Below are positions 34,757 through 44,624 of a DNA stretch of 64,000 bases, one piece after another. Every line of letters starts with the position of its first letter. Positions within the stretch are counted from its first letter, which is position 1. The stretch covers positions 2,296,001-2,360,000 of the forward strand of contig NC_134110.1 of the NCBI RefSeq assembly GCF_040939455.1. The letters run 5' to 3'. Both the position numbers and the translations under genes were made by a program. The notes beneath the pieces were generated by a model that did no database searches, was not told the DNA's origin, and saw only the letters and a list, made by a program, of their open reading frames with translations. The stretch comes from Microcebus murinus. Taxonomy: Eukaryota; Chordata; Mammalia; Primates; Cheirogaleidae.

Positions 34757-37130
34757 AGTGAGTGTTTAATTTTTTTACATGGTTTTTCGACATCTATTGA
34801 AATGATGGTATGGTTTTCTGCTTTAATCAGTGAGTGTGATGGAATGCATGAATAGCTTTTCTAATGTTAAGCTATTCTTCCATTTCCTGGGATAAATCCA
34901 ATTTGATCAATATGTATTGTCACTTCTGCACATTGCTCAATTCAACTTGCTAGGTTTTTTGTTGTTGTTGTTCATTAGTTCACGAGTTAAGTTGACTTGA
35001 CTGAAGTTTTCCATTTTCTTACTGTCCTTTTCTGGGTTTGATGTTAGTTTTACACTTGCTTTGTTAAATGAGTGGGAGAAAATTTTTTTCTATTTTATGG
35101 AATATTTTATGTGAGATCAGAACTATATGTCCCTTAATTGCTTGTTAGAACCCAACTATAAAGCCTCTAAACCTAAAAAATCTCTTTTGGGGAAGTTTTA
35201 AACTACTGAGTCCTATATTTAATAGTTTCTGGACAATTTATGTTTCCCGTTCTTCTTGGGTCAATTTTGATGTTGTATATTCTAGGAAATTTTCCATTTT
35301 ACCTAAGCTTTTAAAAATACAGCACAGTTATTTATAATAATGTTTCATTACAGAGATCTTAATCTCTACAGTATATGTAGTTATATCGCCTTTTTCTTTT
35401 ATTATTGTTTATCTCAGCCTTATTACTTATTTGACCAGTATTACCAGAGGTTTATTGACATTGATAATCCTTTCAAACAGCAAATTTTGACTGTTTACTC
35501 TAATATCTCTTTATCTTCTATTGATATTTATTTTTATCTCACCTTTAATATTTTCCTTTGGGGGTTTATTTTGTTTTCATTCTTCTAATTTACTTTGAAT
35601 TACTTATGTCATTACCGAGGTAAGTAATTTTTAGCCTTTCTTATTTGTTGTATAAGTATTTAAGGCTTTAAATTTCCTCCTACCAAAAATTTTTCTGCAA
35701 CCCAAGTTCTGATATGTAGCATTTTTGTTATTGCTCAATTTTAAATACATTTGGATTTCCATTCTGTTTTTGTCTTTGACCTCTGAATTATTTAGGAGTG
35801 TTCTTAATCTCCAAATAGATGAAGTTTTTTAGTTATCTTTTGATATTGATTTTGAACTTAATTTTTCTTATAGTCAGAGAATGTGATCTTATGGTACCTA
35901 ACCTTAGAAATATGGTGACACTTGCTTTTATGGTCTAGGGCTACACGGCCCAAAACAGTAACCACTAGCCACAATGTCTATTTAAATATAAATTAATTGG
36001 ATTTAAATAAAATTTAACATTCAGTTTCTTCATTGCACTAGCCATATTTCGATTGCTCAATGGCCACATGGAGTCAGTGCCTACCATGTTAGACTGCAAA
36101 TATAGAACATTTTCATCATTGTACAAAGATTCTCTGGATAGCATTGGTCTCATGTGCACGCCATGTGTGCTGGAAAAGAAAACGTATTCTGCAGCTGTTG
36201 GATACAATGTTTTATATTCACAAATTAGATCAAACTTCTTAATTATGTTGTTTAAGTCTTCTATGTCCTCACTGAGTTTTAAATTTGCTTTATATTTTAC
36301 TAGAGAAGTGTGTTAAGATCTGCCACTATGATGGTGAATTTGTTTACTTTTCCATGCAGTTCTGTCAGTTTTTGTTTTATGTGTTTTAAGGCTGCATTAC
36401 TATGGGCATGCAAGATTATAACTGGACATCTTTCTTATGAGTTGAACATTTTATTATTATGTATTCATCTTCTTCATCTCTATTAATGCTTTTTTCCTGA
36501 AAATCTATTTTGTCTGATATAGCTACACGTATATATGGTTAATGTTTATCCAGAATATCTTTTTTCTATTCTTTCACTTTCAACTTTATATTTTAAGTGT
36601 GTCTCTTATAAGCAAAATATAGCTGTTCTGTTTTTTTAAATCTTTTATCAGTGTTTATCTTTTAACTGGATGGTCTATTCCATTCACATTTATTGGAATT
36701 AATGATGGGTTAAGATTTATGTTATTTTATGCTTTCTATTTTTTCTGCTTTTTCACTTTTTATTGTTATTATTCATTTTTTGCATTCTTATAGAGTAGTT
36801 GAGTTTCTTTTTTATTTCATTTTTTTCCTATTACTAGTTTGAAAGCTTTGTACATAATTTCTATTCTTTTGGTGGTTTCTCTAGAAGTTATACCATATAC
36901 ATGTAACTTAGTACAAGCGTGTGTTACTTTAACTCTCATCAATCTCATCCTGACTAATGATATTTGTGTCCAATAGTTTAGTTTTATCTTGTCTTTATTT
37001 AAATTGCTTTTTTAATTAAATGGTTAATGTCTGTTCTTCCCTGACTACTCTTAATTTTTGCATTTCTTGCCTTTGGCTTCTGAAGAGTTAGTTTTACTTT
37101 CTTGTTACCTTAGTATTTAAATGATTTTTA
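34757..37130 (-). mobile_element. Old L1M LINE, antisense, 5' parts of ORF2
   Basis: Inverse L1 ORF2 blocks run in order. Near 34885 'tcctgggataaatccaattt' is the complement of the RT segment around 'ggatttatcccagga'. 'aaacgtattctgcagctgtt' (36180-36199) and 'ctattttgtctgatatagct' (36505-36524) belong to the upstream endonuclease/RT linker and ORF1-ORF2 region. The copy is thoroughly decayed. A hAT relic sits inside it at 35935-36146 and the MaLR LTR abuts its left end. Confidence 0.75.
35935..36146. mobile_element. Non-autonomous hAT-Charlie relic (MER3-like), nested in L1
   Basis: The core 'agtaaccactagccacaatg', the AT-rich middle 'taaataaaatttaacattca', then 'gcactagccatatttcgatt' and 'gctcaatggccacatggagt' are typical of the Charlie-derived elements that contain gccacatgtggc-like motifs. 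The right end 'tctctggatagcattg' is the complement of a cagtgctgtcc-type terminus. The flanks ggtctagg and ggtctcat share the first five bases. Confidence 0.55.
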
Positions 37131-38393
37131 AATCTATGAGATGTGCTGCGGCAGAAGGCTTTGAAGGCTCTATCTATGGCACCAAACTACTCAGAGTGGA
37201 CATCTCCCAGTCACCTTTGTAATCCTTTTGTCTCTTTCATTATTTGGCATGTAGTAAGTGTTTAATTAATCATCATAGAAAGAGGAGAAAAAAAAGAGAG
37301 AGTTTTAGCCTGAGGGCTTGAGAAACTAGCTCCCATTGATGGAAACAGGGAAGCCTAGTAGAAAAAAATGAACCGGAGTTAAAATCACAAAGTTGCAGAT
37401 GCATTGAGCTTTTTGCAGCTGATAGGAGATCTCACAGCAACGTCTGATGGGAAGTTAAAGACACTATGGAATCTTGCATTTGGAACCTTAATTGTAATAA
37501 TGTCTGAATTAGCACCCACCACAGGAATCCTGATGAGAACGATGATTACGGCCTATACCTCAAAACTAATATAACACAGCTCTACTCTTAGAAAATTCTA
37601 TTTTAAGGGTCAAAATCTAACTTACTTAGATTTAAACTCTTTCTGATATGACTTCTAAATGAGTGCAGATTATGTCAACTCTCTTTTCCAGGTGACAAGT
37701 CTTCAACTACGAGTCCTCTTTAACCTACTCCTTCAGGGTCTCTCCTTCCCACCCTCCCATCTTTTCTAGAACCCTCCGTCTGTACAAACTAATATTTATC
37801 AACGTGTAATATAAATATTACAAACTAATATTTATCAATGATAATGTTAACATTGAGGGCAGGGGCGATTTCTAATTGCAGCTTTTGTATCTAAGTGGCT
37901 TATGTATGTACCCCACATATGTGGGCCACTCATTTAATATATATCTAGGAGTTCAGGACTTGGGGAGGCTTCCTTGTAGCTTGAAAGAAGCTAAACCTGA
38001 GGCTATGTACGTAGGCTTGAACCCATTTTCAACAAGCTTTATTGCAAGTTCCTGGACAGCACATCACTGGCGTGTGCACAGCCCTCCGTAACACGCTAAA
38101 GCTTTCCTGTGCTTCACTTCTGGAGGAAAGCGTAGTCACGATCCATGGTGCACGGATGAAGAAATGTCTCAGAGGACAGATTACCCGAGTTCCCAAAGCA
38201 GGAGGAAAAGCCCTAGAACTTCAGCCCAGACCTTCCTGTTGTTTGCCATGCCAGCACTCGCCTTCCCGGGATGGGGCGTTAGGAGAAGCTATTGTTGTTC
38301 TGAGCTTATGGCTTCGTATCTTTGGGCCTGATTTCAAGGACAATCACATACTGCTCTCCTCGGGTTCTCCCCCTACCTGTCTACACCTTGACA
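37131..38393. other. Unique non-coding DNA
   Basis: No gene. A perfect 20-bp direct repeat, tacaaactaatatttatcaa, lies at 37783-37802 and 37819-37838 with a 16-bp spacer, which is a 36-bp tandem duplication. Frames at 37876-38509 look random and end at the hAT MITE. Confidence 0.45.
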
Positions 38394-38401
38394 CCTTAAC
38401 G

Positions 38402-38593
38402 CAGGCGTCCTCAAACTACAACCCTCGGGCCACACGCGGGTGTTTTTGCCCGTTTGTTTTCTTACTTCAAAATAAGACATGTGTGGTGTGCATAGGAATT
38501 TGTTCATAGTTTTTTTTTAAACTATAGTCCGGCCCTCCAAGGGTCTGAGGGACGGTGAACTGGCCCCCAGTTTAAAAAGTTTGAGGAGCCCTG
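38402..38593 (+). mobile_element. hAT MITE with perfect 8-bp target duplication, copy 1, 192 bp
   Basis: The termini are caggcgtcctcaaac on the left and, as reverse complement of the right end, cagggctcctcaaac (two mismatches in 15). The exact duplication ccttaacg is present at 38394-38401 and 38594-38601. The interior has 'acttcaaaataagacatgtg', 'gcataggaatttgttcatag' and a T-run. It carries no coding sequence. The intact 8-bp duplication indicates relatively recent insertion, and a second inverted copy lies at 52627. Confidence 0.95.
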
Positions 38594-38619
38594 CCTTAAC
38601 GGAAGCCTTTTCTCTCTAC

Positions 38620-39115
38620 GGTCCCTGGTGGGCAGAAGGGTGGCCTCCCGAAAGGTGTCCATGACCTAAACCTGTGCATATTTATCTGACACGGCAAAAG
38701 GGGATTGAGTTGCAGAGGCAGTTAAAGTTGCTAATCAGATGATTTGGGGATGAGGAGATTGCTGTAATTATCCAGGTGGGCTCGATCTAACCCCGTGAGT
38801 GCTTAACAGTTGGAGAAGAGGCTGCAGATAAAAACAGCGTGGCAAGGTCTCAACCCGCCATTGCCGGCTTTGCAGACAGAGGAAGGAAGCCACGGGGCCA
38901 GGAACAGGGGCAGCCTCTAGACGCAGGAAAAGCCAGGAGGACGGGTCCTCCCCCAGGCGCTCCAGAAGAGAACACAGCCCTGCGGACACTTCGCCCGTGG
39001 TGGCTGAAAGCCCAGCGTCAGACTTCCGACCCGCAGAGCTGCGAGGCAGTGTGCTCGTGTTGCTTTCGGCCGCTGTCACGATTAGAAAATTACCACCCCA
39101 GCCTTGCACAGCTAG
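38620..39115 (+). repeat. MLT1-type MaLR LTR, diverged
   Basis: Ordered matches to the MLT1-like LTR: 'ggtgtccatgacctaaacct', 'gtgcatatttatctgacacg', 'gcaaaaggggattgag', 'tgtaattatccaggtgggct', 'cagcctctagacgcaggaaa', 'agccctgcggacacttc' and 'gctgtcacgattagaaaatt'. It is in the same orientation as the next LTR and is the more diverged of the two. Subfamily not assigned. Confidence 0.65.
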
Positions 39116-39174
39116 GAGGAAGGGGAGGAATGAACACGCCTGTCTCTCCCGTTCTTTTTGTAAAGATTCTGACT

Positions 39175-39662
39175 TAATACTGTCTGGCAGACAGAATAAT
39201 GCCCCCCCCCAAACGTGTCCACATCCTAATCCCTGGAACCTGTAAATATGTTGCCTCACGTGGCAAAGGAGACTCGGCAGCTGTGATTAAGTTAGGAGTC
39301 TTGCCATGGGGGGATTATCCAGGATTATCTGGGCGGGGCCAACGTCATGGCAAGGGTCTTTATAAGAGAGGCAGGAGGGTCAGAGGCAGAGAAGGAGATG
39401 TGGGAGCAGAAATGCAGATCACAGTGATGCCATGGCTGCAAGGGGGACACGGGCCACCGGACACGGAACGCAGAGGAAGAGGCAAGGAACAGATTCTCCT
39501 GTAGAGCCTTCAAAAGGAGCAGAGCCTGCCCAACACCTGAATTTCAACCCCAAAAGGCACATTGTTGGACTCCTGACACCCACAACTGTGAGATAATAAT
39601 CTTTTGTTGTTTTAAGCCACTAAGTTTATAAGATTTGTTACAGCAGCAACAGGACACTAATA
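39175..39662 (+). repeat. MLT1-type MaLR LTR, well preserved
   Basis: 'gacagaataatgcccccccc', 'gtccacatcctaatccctgg', 'aacctgtaaatatgttgcct', 'gattatccaggattatctgg', 'gaggcaggagggtcagaggc', 'gttttaagccactaagttta' and an end at 'caggacactaataca' are in consensus order over almost the full LTR. 'gagataataatcttttgttg' holds a degenerate polyadenylation region. No clean 5-bp duplication was found. Confidence 0.75.
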
Positions 39663-40130
39663 CATCCTGCATAATCTTGCAAGACGCTCCTCTCTGTCTC
39701 ACGCAAACTTCATCAGCTCAATTCTTTTCCCATCGATTCTTCAAATCATTGCAATCTCTCCCCAGATCGTACCCAGAATATTTTCCTACCATTTCTCGTT
39801 CTGAAACAGCCCCAACTGCTGGGATTTCGTCTCTTTGTCTCCTTCGCAAAGTGTTAGCTACCACTCAAAAACATGACCCATACAATTCTCCCTTCAGGCA
39901 GGAACTGTTGCCTCCCGACCCTGCCTGCCTCGAGCCTCGTTTCCTCATGAACAGCAGACCCTCTGCGGCCCTTGCCGGCCCTCTCCTTTCTGTGGTTGGA
40001 AATCTCCTCTGGGCGTGTGGCTTTCTTGGAAGGAGGAGGAACACGGAAAAGCTTGGTAAGCGGTATTTTATTCATTGCTTGTGACCCTTCAAATCCTCCA
40101 GTGCCCTCTGTGAGCGCCCGGCCCTCCCGC
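39663..40130. other. Unique non-coding DNA
   Basis: Repeat-free; a plus frame of 149 codons (39635-40084) begins in LTR sequence and ends at the minisatellite, so it is not credible as a gene. Confidence 0.45.
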
Positions 40131-40322
40131 TGCACGAAGTTTGACCCAGCCACTCCTCCCCCTGCACGAAGTTTGACCCAGCCACTCCTCCCCCTGCACG
40201 AAGCTCGGCCCAGCCACTCCTCCCCCTGCACGAAGTTTGACCCAGCCACTCCTCCCCCTGCACGAAGCTCGGCCCAGCCACTCCTCCCCCTGCACGAAGC
40301 TCGACCCAGCCACTCCTCCCCC
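40131..40322 (+). repeat. Minisatellite: 6 copies of a 32-bp unit
   Basis: Units start at 40131, 40163, 40195, 40227, 40259 and 40291, each reading tgcacgaagtttgaccca or tgcacgaagctcggccca followed by gccactcctccccc. The main variant alternates: units 1, 2 and 4 have the 'gtttga' form, units 3 and 5 have 'gctcgg', and unit 6 is a hybrid 'gctcga'. Because 32 is not a multiple of three, the long frames here cycle through three peptide phases, a repeat artefact. Confidence 0.97.
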
Positions 40323-41710
40323 AGCAAGACTGCCCTGTCCCGCCCTCCTGCCTCCCCTCGCCCACTGCACAGCACACTCCCCTCGGGCTCCCGGGGGCTT
40401 CAGCACGCAGGGGAGGTCCTGGTGCCTCCCTCTCTCCAGGGCCAAGGTGCCCCTCGGATCCCGTCCCGGTCTCTGCGCTCAGCTGTTCCATCTCTTCCCA
40501 CGGCACCGTCTCCTGGGCCCCATGTGGGTGGCCGAGGAAGACGACGGTGCCCGGAGATGTCCTGCATGTCACCGAGTGGGCACTGTTCCCACAGAGACCC
40601 CAACCCTCTCTTTGTCATCTGCTGTAACATTCTGGGGGGTCCTCTCCAGGCCCCGTCCCCCCAGTGGAGGATCACTCGCCGCCTCTCAGAACAGCTACAC
40701 ACGTAGCTTTTTTGGCATCTCGTTTTCTCAGCTTGGCTGACACTTGGAGCTACCCCATCTCCAATATTTCTTTCTTTTTTTTTTTTTCTTTTTTTTCTGT
40801 TTGGGCTCCAGTGTTCTGAGACTGCATCTTGACTCCAACGTCTCCTTGAAGAAGATTCAGCAGCTGAAAATGTCCTTTCCCCGATGCCAGTGGCTCCAGA
40901 ATGGCCTCTGGGGGGAGGGACACTTGGTGGTGGCCACACAGCGCTGAACCTGAACCGCACCCCTGTGCCGACCTGCTACGGCGGGGCGTCTCCTTGGCAA
41001 CGGGCGCGGCCACCTCGGCCACTACCTGCTCCTTCAAAGCCCTGCTGGGACTGACGAAGAGCAACAGCCAGTGAACGAGAGCAAGCTTTAGCGTGCTAAA
41101 AACACGGTCGCCAAAATTTCGTTTCACATTTTCAGCGGCAGGGTGGGAAGAGAAAAATGAGAGGCCCTTTCATGTGAGGATGCCTGGAGCCCAGAAGATC
41201 AAATCATTAAAATACAAACTCCAGGGAGCTCCATTAGGACAAGGAGGAATGGATTCCAACGCGGAAGAAGATTTCCCCCGGCGAAAGGGAGACGTCCATC
41301 TTCAAAGTCCCCGCAGAGCGCTGGGGCCCGGCGGCCGAGGGAGGGATGGCCCGCACCGGGACGCGTCCCTGTGATGCTGCTGAACCCCGGGAAAGAGGCA
41401 GACACTCCTAACACCTCCGTGCTCTAGAGAAAGAAAAGCAGGTCACTTAAAAGTAAGTAAGGTGAAATATGTGATCCCACCAGTGATGCAGGAGGACATG
41501 TGACAACAGAGCCCCCTTTTCCTCCTGGTGGAGCGGCCGGTGCCTTTTAGACAACCGAGGGCTTGGAGAAAATGAGACCCAGGCACCAGTAGCTCCAGCC
41601 CAGCAGAGCTGCAGAGGGCTGTCCCGTTAGGACACGAATGCAACAGGCCCAGAGAAAACAGTGCAGGTTGCAGCGTGCGGCTGACGGCCACTTACGTTCT
41701 AAATGCAACG
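40323..41710. other. GC-rich unique DNA
   Basis: A T-rich stretch at 40770-40798 is followed by GC-rich sequence. Open frames of 120-245 codons on both strands (39972-40706, 40400-40960) overlap each other and the minisatellite and have no domain. No repeat family recognised. Confidence 0.45.
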
Positions 41711-41711
41711 G

Positions 41712-41900
41712 CATACGGACATGGTGAGTGGATGCGCACCAACTGGGGGACGGACACGCTGGAAGCTGCAACTCGAGGGGGGACAGGGACAAGGGCAATA
41801 TACGTAACCTCAATATTTGTGCCCCCATAATATGCTGAAATAAATTAATTAATGAAAGACAGTCGGAGGAAAGAAGAGGAGACAAAAACATAAATAAATA
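41712..41900 (+). mobile_element. 5'-truncated L1 3' end, lemur-type
   Basis: 'catggtgagtggatgcgcac', then 'acgctggaagctgcaactcg', 'gggcaatatacgtaacctca' and 'cccccataatatgctgaaat' match the type of 3'UTR end seen in the L1 at 19900-20215. Two A-rich tails follow (41838-41860 and 41884-41902). 'aaatgcaacgg' (41700-41710) and 'aaatgcaatgg' (41901-41911) probably form the target duplication. Confidence 0.75.
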
Positions 41901-41911
41901 AATGCAATGGT

Positions 41912-42040
41912 CTCATGTCAAGCCCACGAGTGTCTACTGCAAGCCCATTACGCAGCAGGCGGGGCTCGGAGGGTGCAGCGGCGAGAGAGATACGGACGCC
42001 CCGCTCACACGGAGCTCACCGTCCAGCCCCGAGGAGCCTG
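41912..42040 (+). repeat. L2-like tail fragment (possible)
   Basis: 'gagtgtctactgcaagccca' and 'ttacgcagcaggcggggctc', then 'agcggcgagagagatacgga' and 'cgctcacacggagctcaccg', follow the L2 pattern (gtgcctactatgtgccaggc...agatggacgaggtccctg...catggagctcac). Diverged and short. Confidence 0.4.
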
Positions 42041-42572
42041 CCGTGTTGGAGCCGGCCCCCTCCCAGCACACGGGCCGGCTGTCCTCTGGCTCCGCCCCGG
42101 GCTGCAGCTCCTCGCCAGCTTGGCGGAGCCATGTGTGTGACTCAGCTGCTCTCTGCGGGCGGCAGTGGCGTGGGGGAAAGGATTCCAGGGGTGGCTTCCC
42201 CTCCGACCCAAGGCTACCCTCTGCCTTCTAAACCAGGGCGTGTCTCCTCCGCCCTCCACCAGCCAGTGGGCCCTGGCAGGGAAGCCACCAGCAAGGGACC
42301 AGGGACCAGCTGCCTGGGCCGTCCGCTCTGAGTTGCGCTTGGCAGAAATTCCTCCGGAGCGTGGCCTGTGGCTGACCTCGTTCCCCGGGGCAGATGCTCC
42401 CTGTTTTGCACCCTTCTGATTTCGATCAACGTGCACCCGGAGTGGAGTAAAATGGGGAACGTGATTCAAAGTGTGTGAAAAAGCTGCCATTTTGCCCAGA
42501 ATCGGGATGAGCTGAGAGATGAAAGAGAGAAAGAAGGAAAATTGGAAGTTAATTGCTACTTAATCGCAGAAT
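42041..42572. other. GC-rich unique DNA
   Basis: No gene recognised. An antisense frame of 161 codons (42005-42490) has no domain or codon pattern that I trust. Confidence 0.4.
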
Positions 42573-42587
42573 AAGGGACGGAGGATG

Positions 42588-42629
42588 ACTACCTGCTGAT
42601 TTTCTTCAGAAAAAAGAAAAAAAAAAAAA
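42588..42629 (+). mobile_element. 42-bp micro-retroinsertion with perfect 15-bp target duplication
   Basis: aagggacggaggatg occurs at 42573-42587 and again at 42630-42644. Between them are only about 22 bases ('actacctgctgattttcttc') and then an A-rich tail. This is the shape of an L1-machinery insertion of an extremely 5'-truncated RNA. The source is not identifiable by eye. Confidence 0.75.
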
Positions 42630-42644
42630 AAGGGACGGAGGATG

Positions 42645-43930
42645 GTTGCTTTATTATCGGTCCTCTCTGAATTACGAAATAAACAGGATAAAGCTTAGTG
42701 TTTTCTCTATGCAGAAGAAAGGGTGACATTAAGAGGCTCTGGTAACTAAATTTAGTTGGAACCAGATTTATAAAGCAGACCATGAGCCGGGGAGGACAGG
42801 GACTCTGCAGAATCACCTTGGTGTCCAGAAGACGCTGACGGCGTCAGCTAATCAGCACGTGCATCGGAAGACGGAAACCGTTGCCTCGGAGGGCGAACAG
42901 AAAGGGATTTCACTCTTATTGATAGCTTTAAGATCTTTCTGAGCCGAATCGTGGCCGCACAAAAAGAACAATGTACCTCTTTTCGAGGGATAGCTTTAGA
43001 CAGCTGGATTTATATTTAAACACTGAGAATAATATTTTTTGCTAAGGCTCTTATAAGAATTAGTCATTTGGGGGGGAAAAAAAGGCTGCTTCTCTTCCTC
43101 TATCAACTGCACACCAAGCACCCTCCTATCTGCAGAAACTAAAACTGCGTCTCCCTAAACACGGTCCCCTGCCCCCGTTTCAGGGTGGCCCCCTCGTCAG
43201 AAGCGAGTCCCTGCGGTCACAAACAGCACGTCCCGGGCACAGAGGGCTCCGGCCGCTTCTGAGACGTGGACGGGCCGCAGGGCGGCTCCTGGGGGAGGAA
43301 CGAAGGGGAAAGCTGGGAGGACGGAGGGACGGGGCCACGGGAGGATGAGAACAACACGAGGAAAAGGAGAACGTCGTGGGGGCAGAGGCTGCAGCTCGGG
43401 AAACAAGAAAGGGAGGCAAGGAAAACAAAACAAAACAAAACAATAAGAAGCAGCTGAAAACGGGAGAGGAGAGAGGAGGACCGGAGCTGGCCAGGGGACA
43501 CTGAGGCAGGGGCCGTCCTCCACGATGGCCCGGGCGGGAAGATGCTCACGGGGAGAGAAATGGCCCTGAAGTCCTCCCCGTCCAGTTCCGAGTTTTCCCC
43601 AGCGTAGAGACAGTGTCTGTCCATCCCCCCCCCCCCTCGTAAGCTGGCGTCGCGAATGTCCCAACAGGACAGAGCCAGATGAGAGTGATAATCCCCAAAC
43701 CAGCACTCAGCGCTCATCTGTGACAGGCCGGGCGCCCCTCAAGGCCCGCTTCGTGTCATTCCTTGTGGCCAGCCTGTGGGGGGGGGGGGGTCGCTTATTC
43801 CCTGCTAGGGATGGAAACATAAATCTGAAGGAGATCAAACATTTTTCTTTATGCCGAAGCACAAAGTGACGTTTGTGCGTATCTAAAAAGTCCTTGTTCT
43901 TAAAAAAATAATAACAGGGTTTGAAGAATT
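42645..43930. other. Unique DNA, GC- and purine-rich in the middle
   Basis: 43190-43420 is G- and CpG-rich. Homopolymer C (43627-43637) and G (43780-43790) runs are present. Overlapping antisense frames of about 165-169 codons at 43197-43717 are in different phases of the same stretch and are not convincing. No repeat family seen. Confidence 0.4.
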
Positions 43931-43934
43931 GCAC

Positions 43935-44095
43935 AGTGCTTTCAGAGTCTCGACGGGTCTTAGTGCATTTGCTTAAACGTTTGCCTAGTGAAATAGGCCG
44001 TGCATTAAAGCTCTAATGGGACACACAGATGAACCGGGTGCAAGTCACACAGTCAGGAGAAAGTGCCAGAACTCTGGCTGTAGCCAAATCTCCCA
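43935..44095 (-). repeat. MIR-type SINE, antisense
   Basis: 'gtgcaagtcacacagtcagg' followed by 'agaaagtgccagaactctgg' is the inverse of the MIR core (ccagagttctggcacttactagctgtgtgacct). The upstream 'cgtgcattaaagctctaatg' fits the 3' part. Moderate divergence. Confidence 0.6.
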
Positions 44096-44102
44096 ACGCC
44101 CC

Positions 44103-44138
44103 GACAATCATGCGTATGGACGTATGATTGTCCATACG
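44103..44138. other. Overlapping inverted repeats (two alternative hairpins)
   Basis: Hairpin A pairs gacaatcatgcgt (44103-44115) with acgtatgattgtc (44120-44132) across a four-base loop with one mismatch. Hairpin B pairs cgtatggac (44113-44121) with gtccatacg (44130-44138) perfectly across eight bases. The arms overlap, so only one can form at a time. No nearby gene gives it a function. Confidence 0.7.
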
Positions 44139-44329
44139 TCTTCAAGTTAACGCGGGTCCGTCCCTGAATGGAGGCGAGTGTGGCTTTGAGAGGAGCAGAG
44201 GCTCTCCCGGAACGGGTGGAAACACACATTGTCCCCTCAACGCTGCGTATCAGTTGGGGTGACTCCAGCTGCTGAGACACGTAAGCCCCCATGTCTCGGC
44301 GGAGGAACAAACAGGACACCTCTTCCCCG

Positions 44330-44520
44330 CGAAGTCCGAAAGAGGGTGGCTGTCTCCCAGGTGGCGAGCCGGGGCCGGGCTCCACGTGCGGCCCCCACAG
44401 CTGCCGCGGCAGAGGGAAGACGGGATTGGGCGCGGCGGGGATCGCGGGCCGGGCCTGGCGGTGGCGCCTCTCCCCTTCACCCGCGTTCCGCGGGCTTACC
44501 TGGCAGACGCACCTGCGGCA
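44330..44520. promoter_or_regulatory. Short CpG island with a splice-donor-like site on the minus strand
   Basis: Dense CpGs (for example 'gggcgcggcggggatcgcgg' at 44427-44446). On the minus strand 'gccag' is followed by 'gtaagcccgcgg', a good donor consensus CAG|GTAAGC at about 44494-44502. A CpG island with a donor could mark a first exon read leftward, but no acceptor, exon 2 or recognisable peptide was found. Confidence 0.25.
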
Positions 44521-44624
44521 GGGGATGCCAGCAAGGCAGTGGAGCTGTGAGTCCAGGGAAAACGGACGCGGCTGGGAAAACAACCAGCAGTGTCCGCCGC
44601 AGTCCGCCCCTTGGGCACCAAATA

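Noticed and set aside
38620..39662. Complete provirus between two LTRs
   Set aside because: The LTRs are only about 60 bp apart and differ strongly in preservation, with no internal coding region.
39972..40706. Plus-strand open frame of 244 codons with repeated Ser/Pro-rich peptide
   Set aside because: The repeated part is the 32-bp minisatellite; since 32 is not divisible by three the peptide simply cycles through the three phases. Antisense frames over the same bases are equally long.
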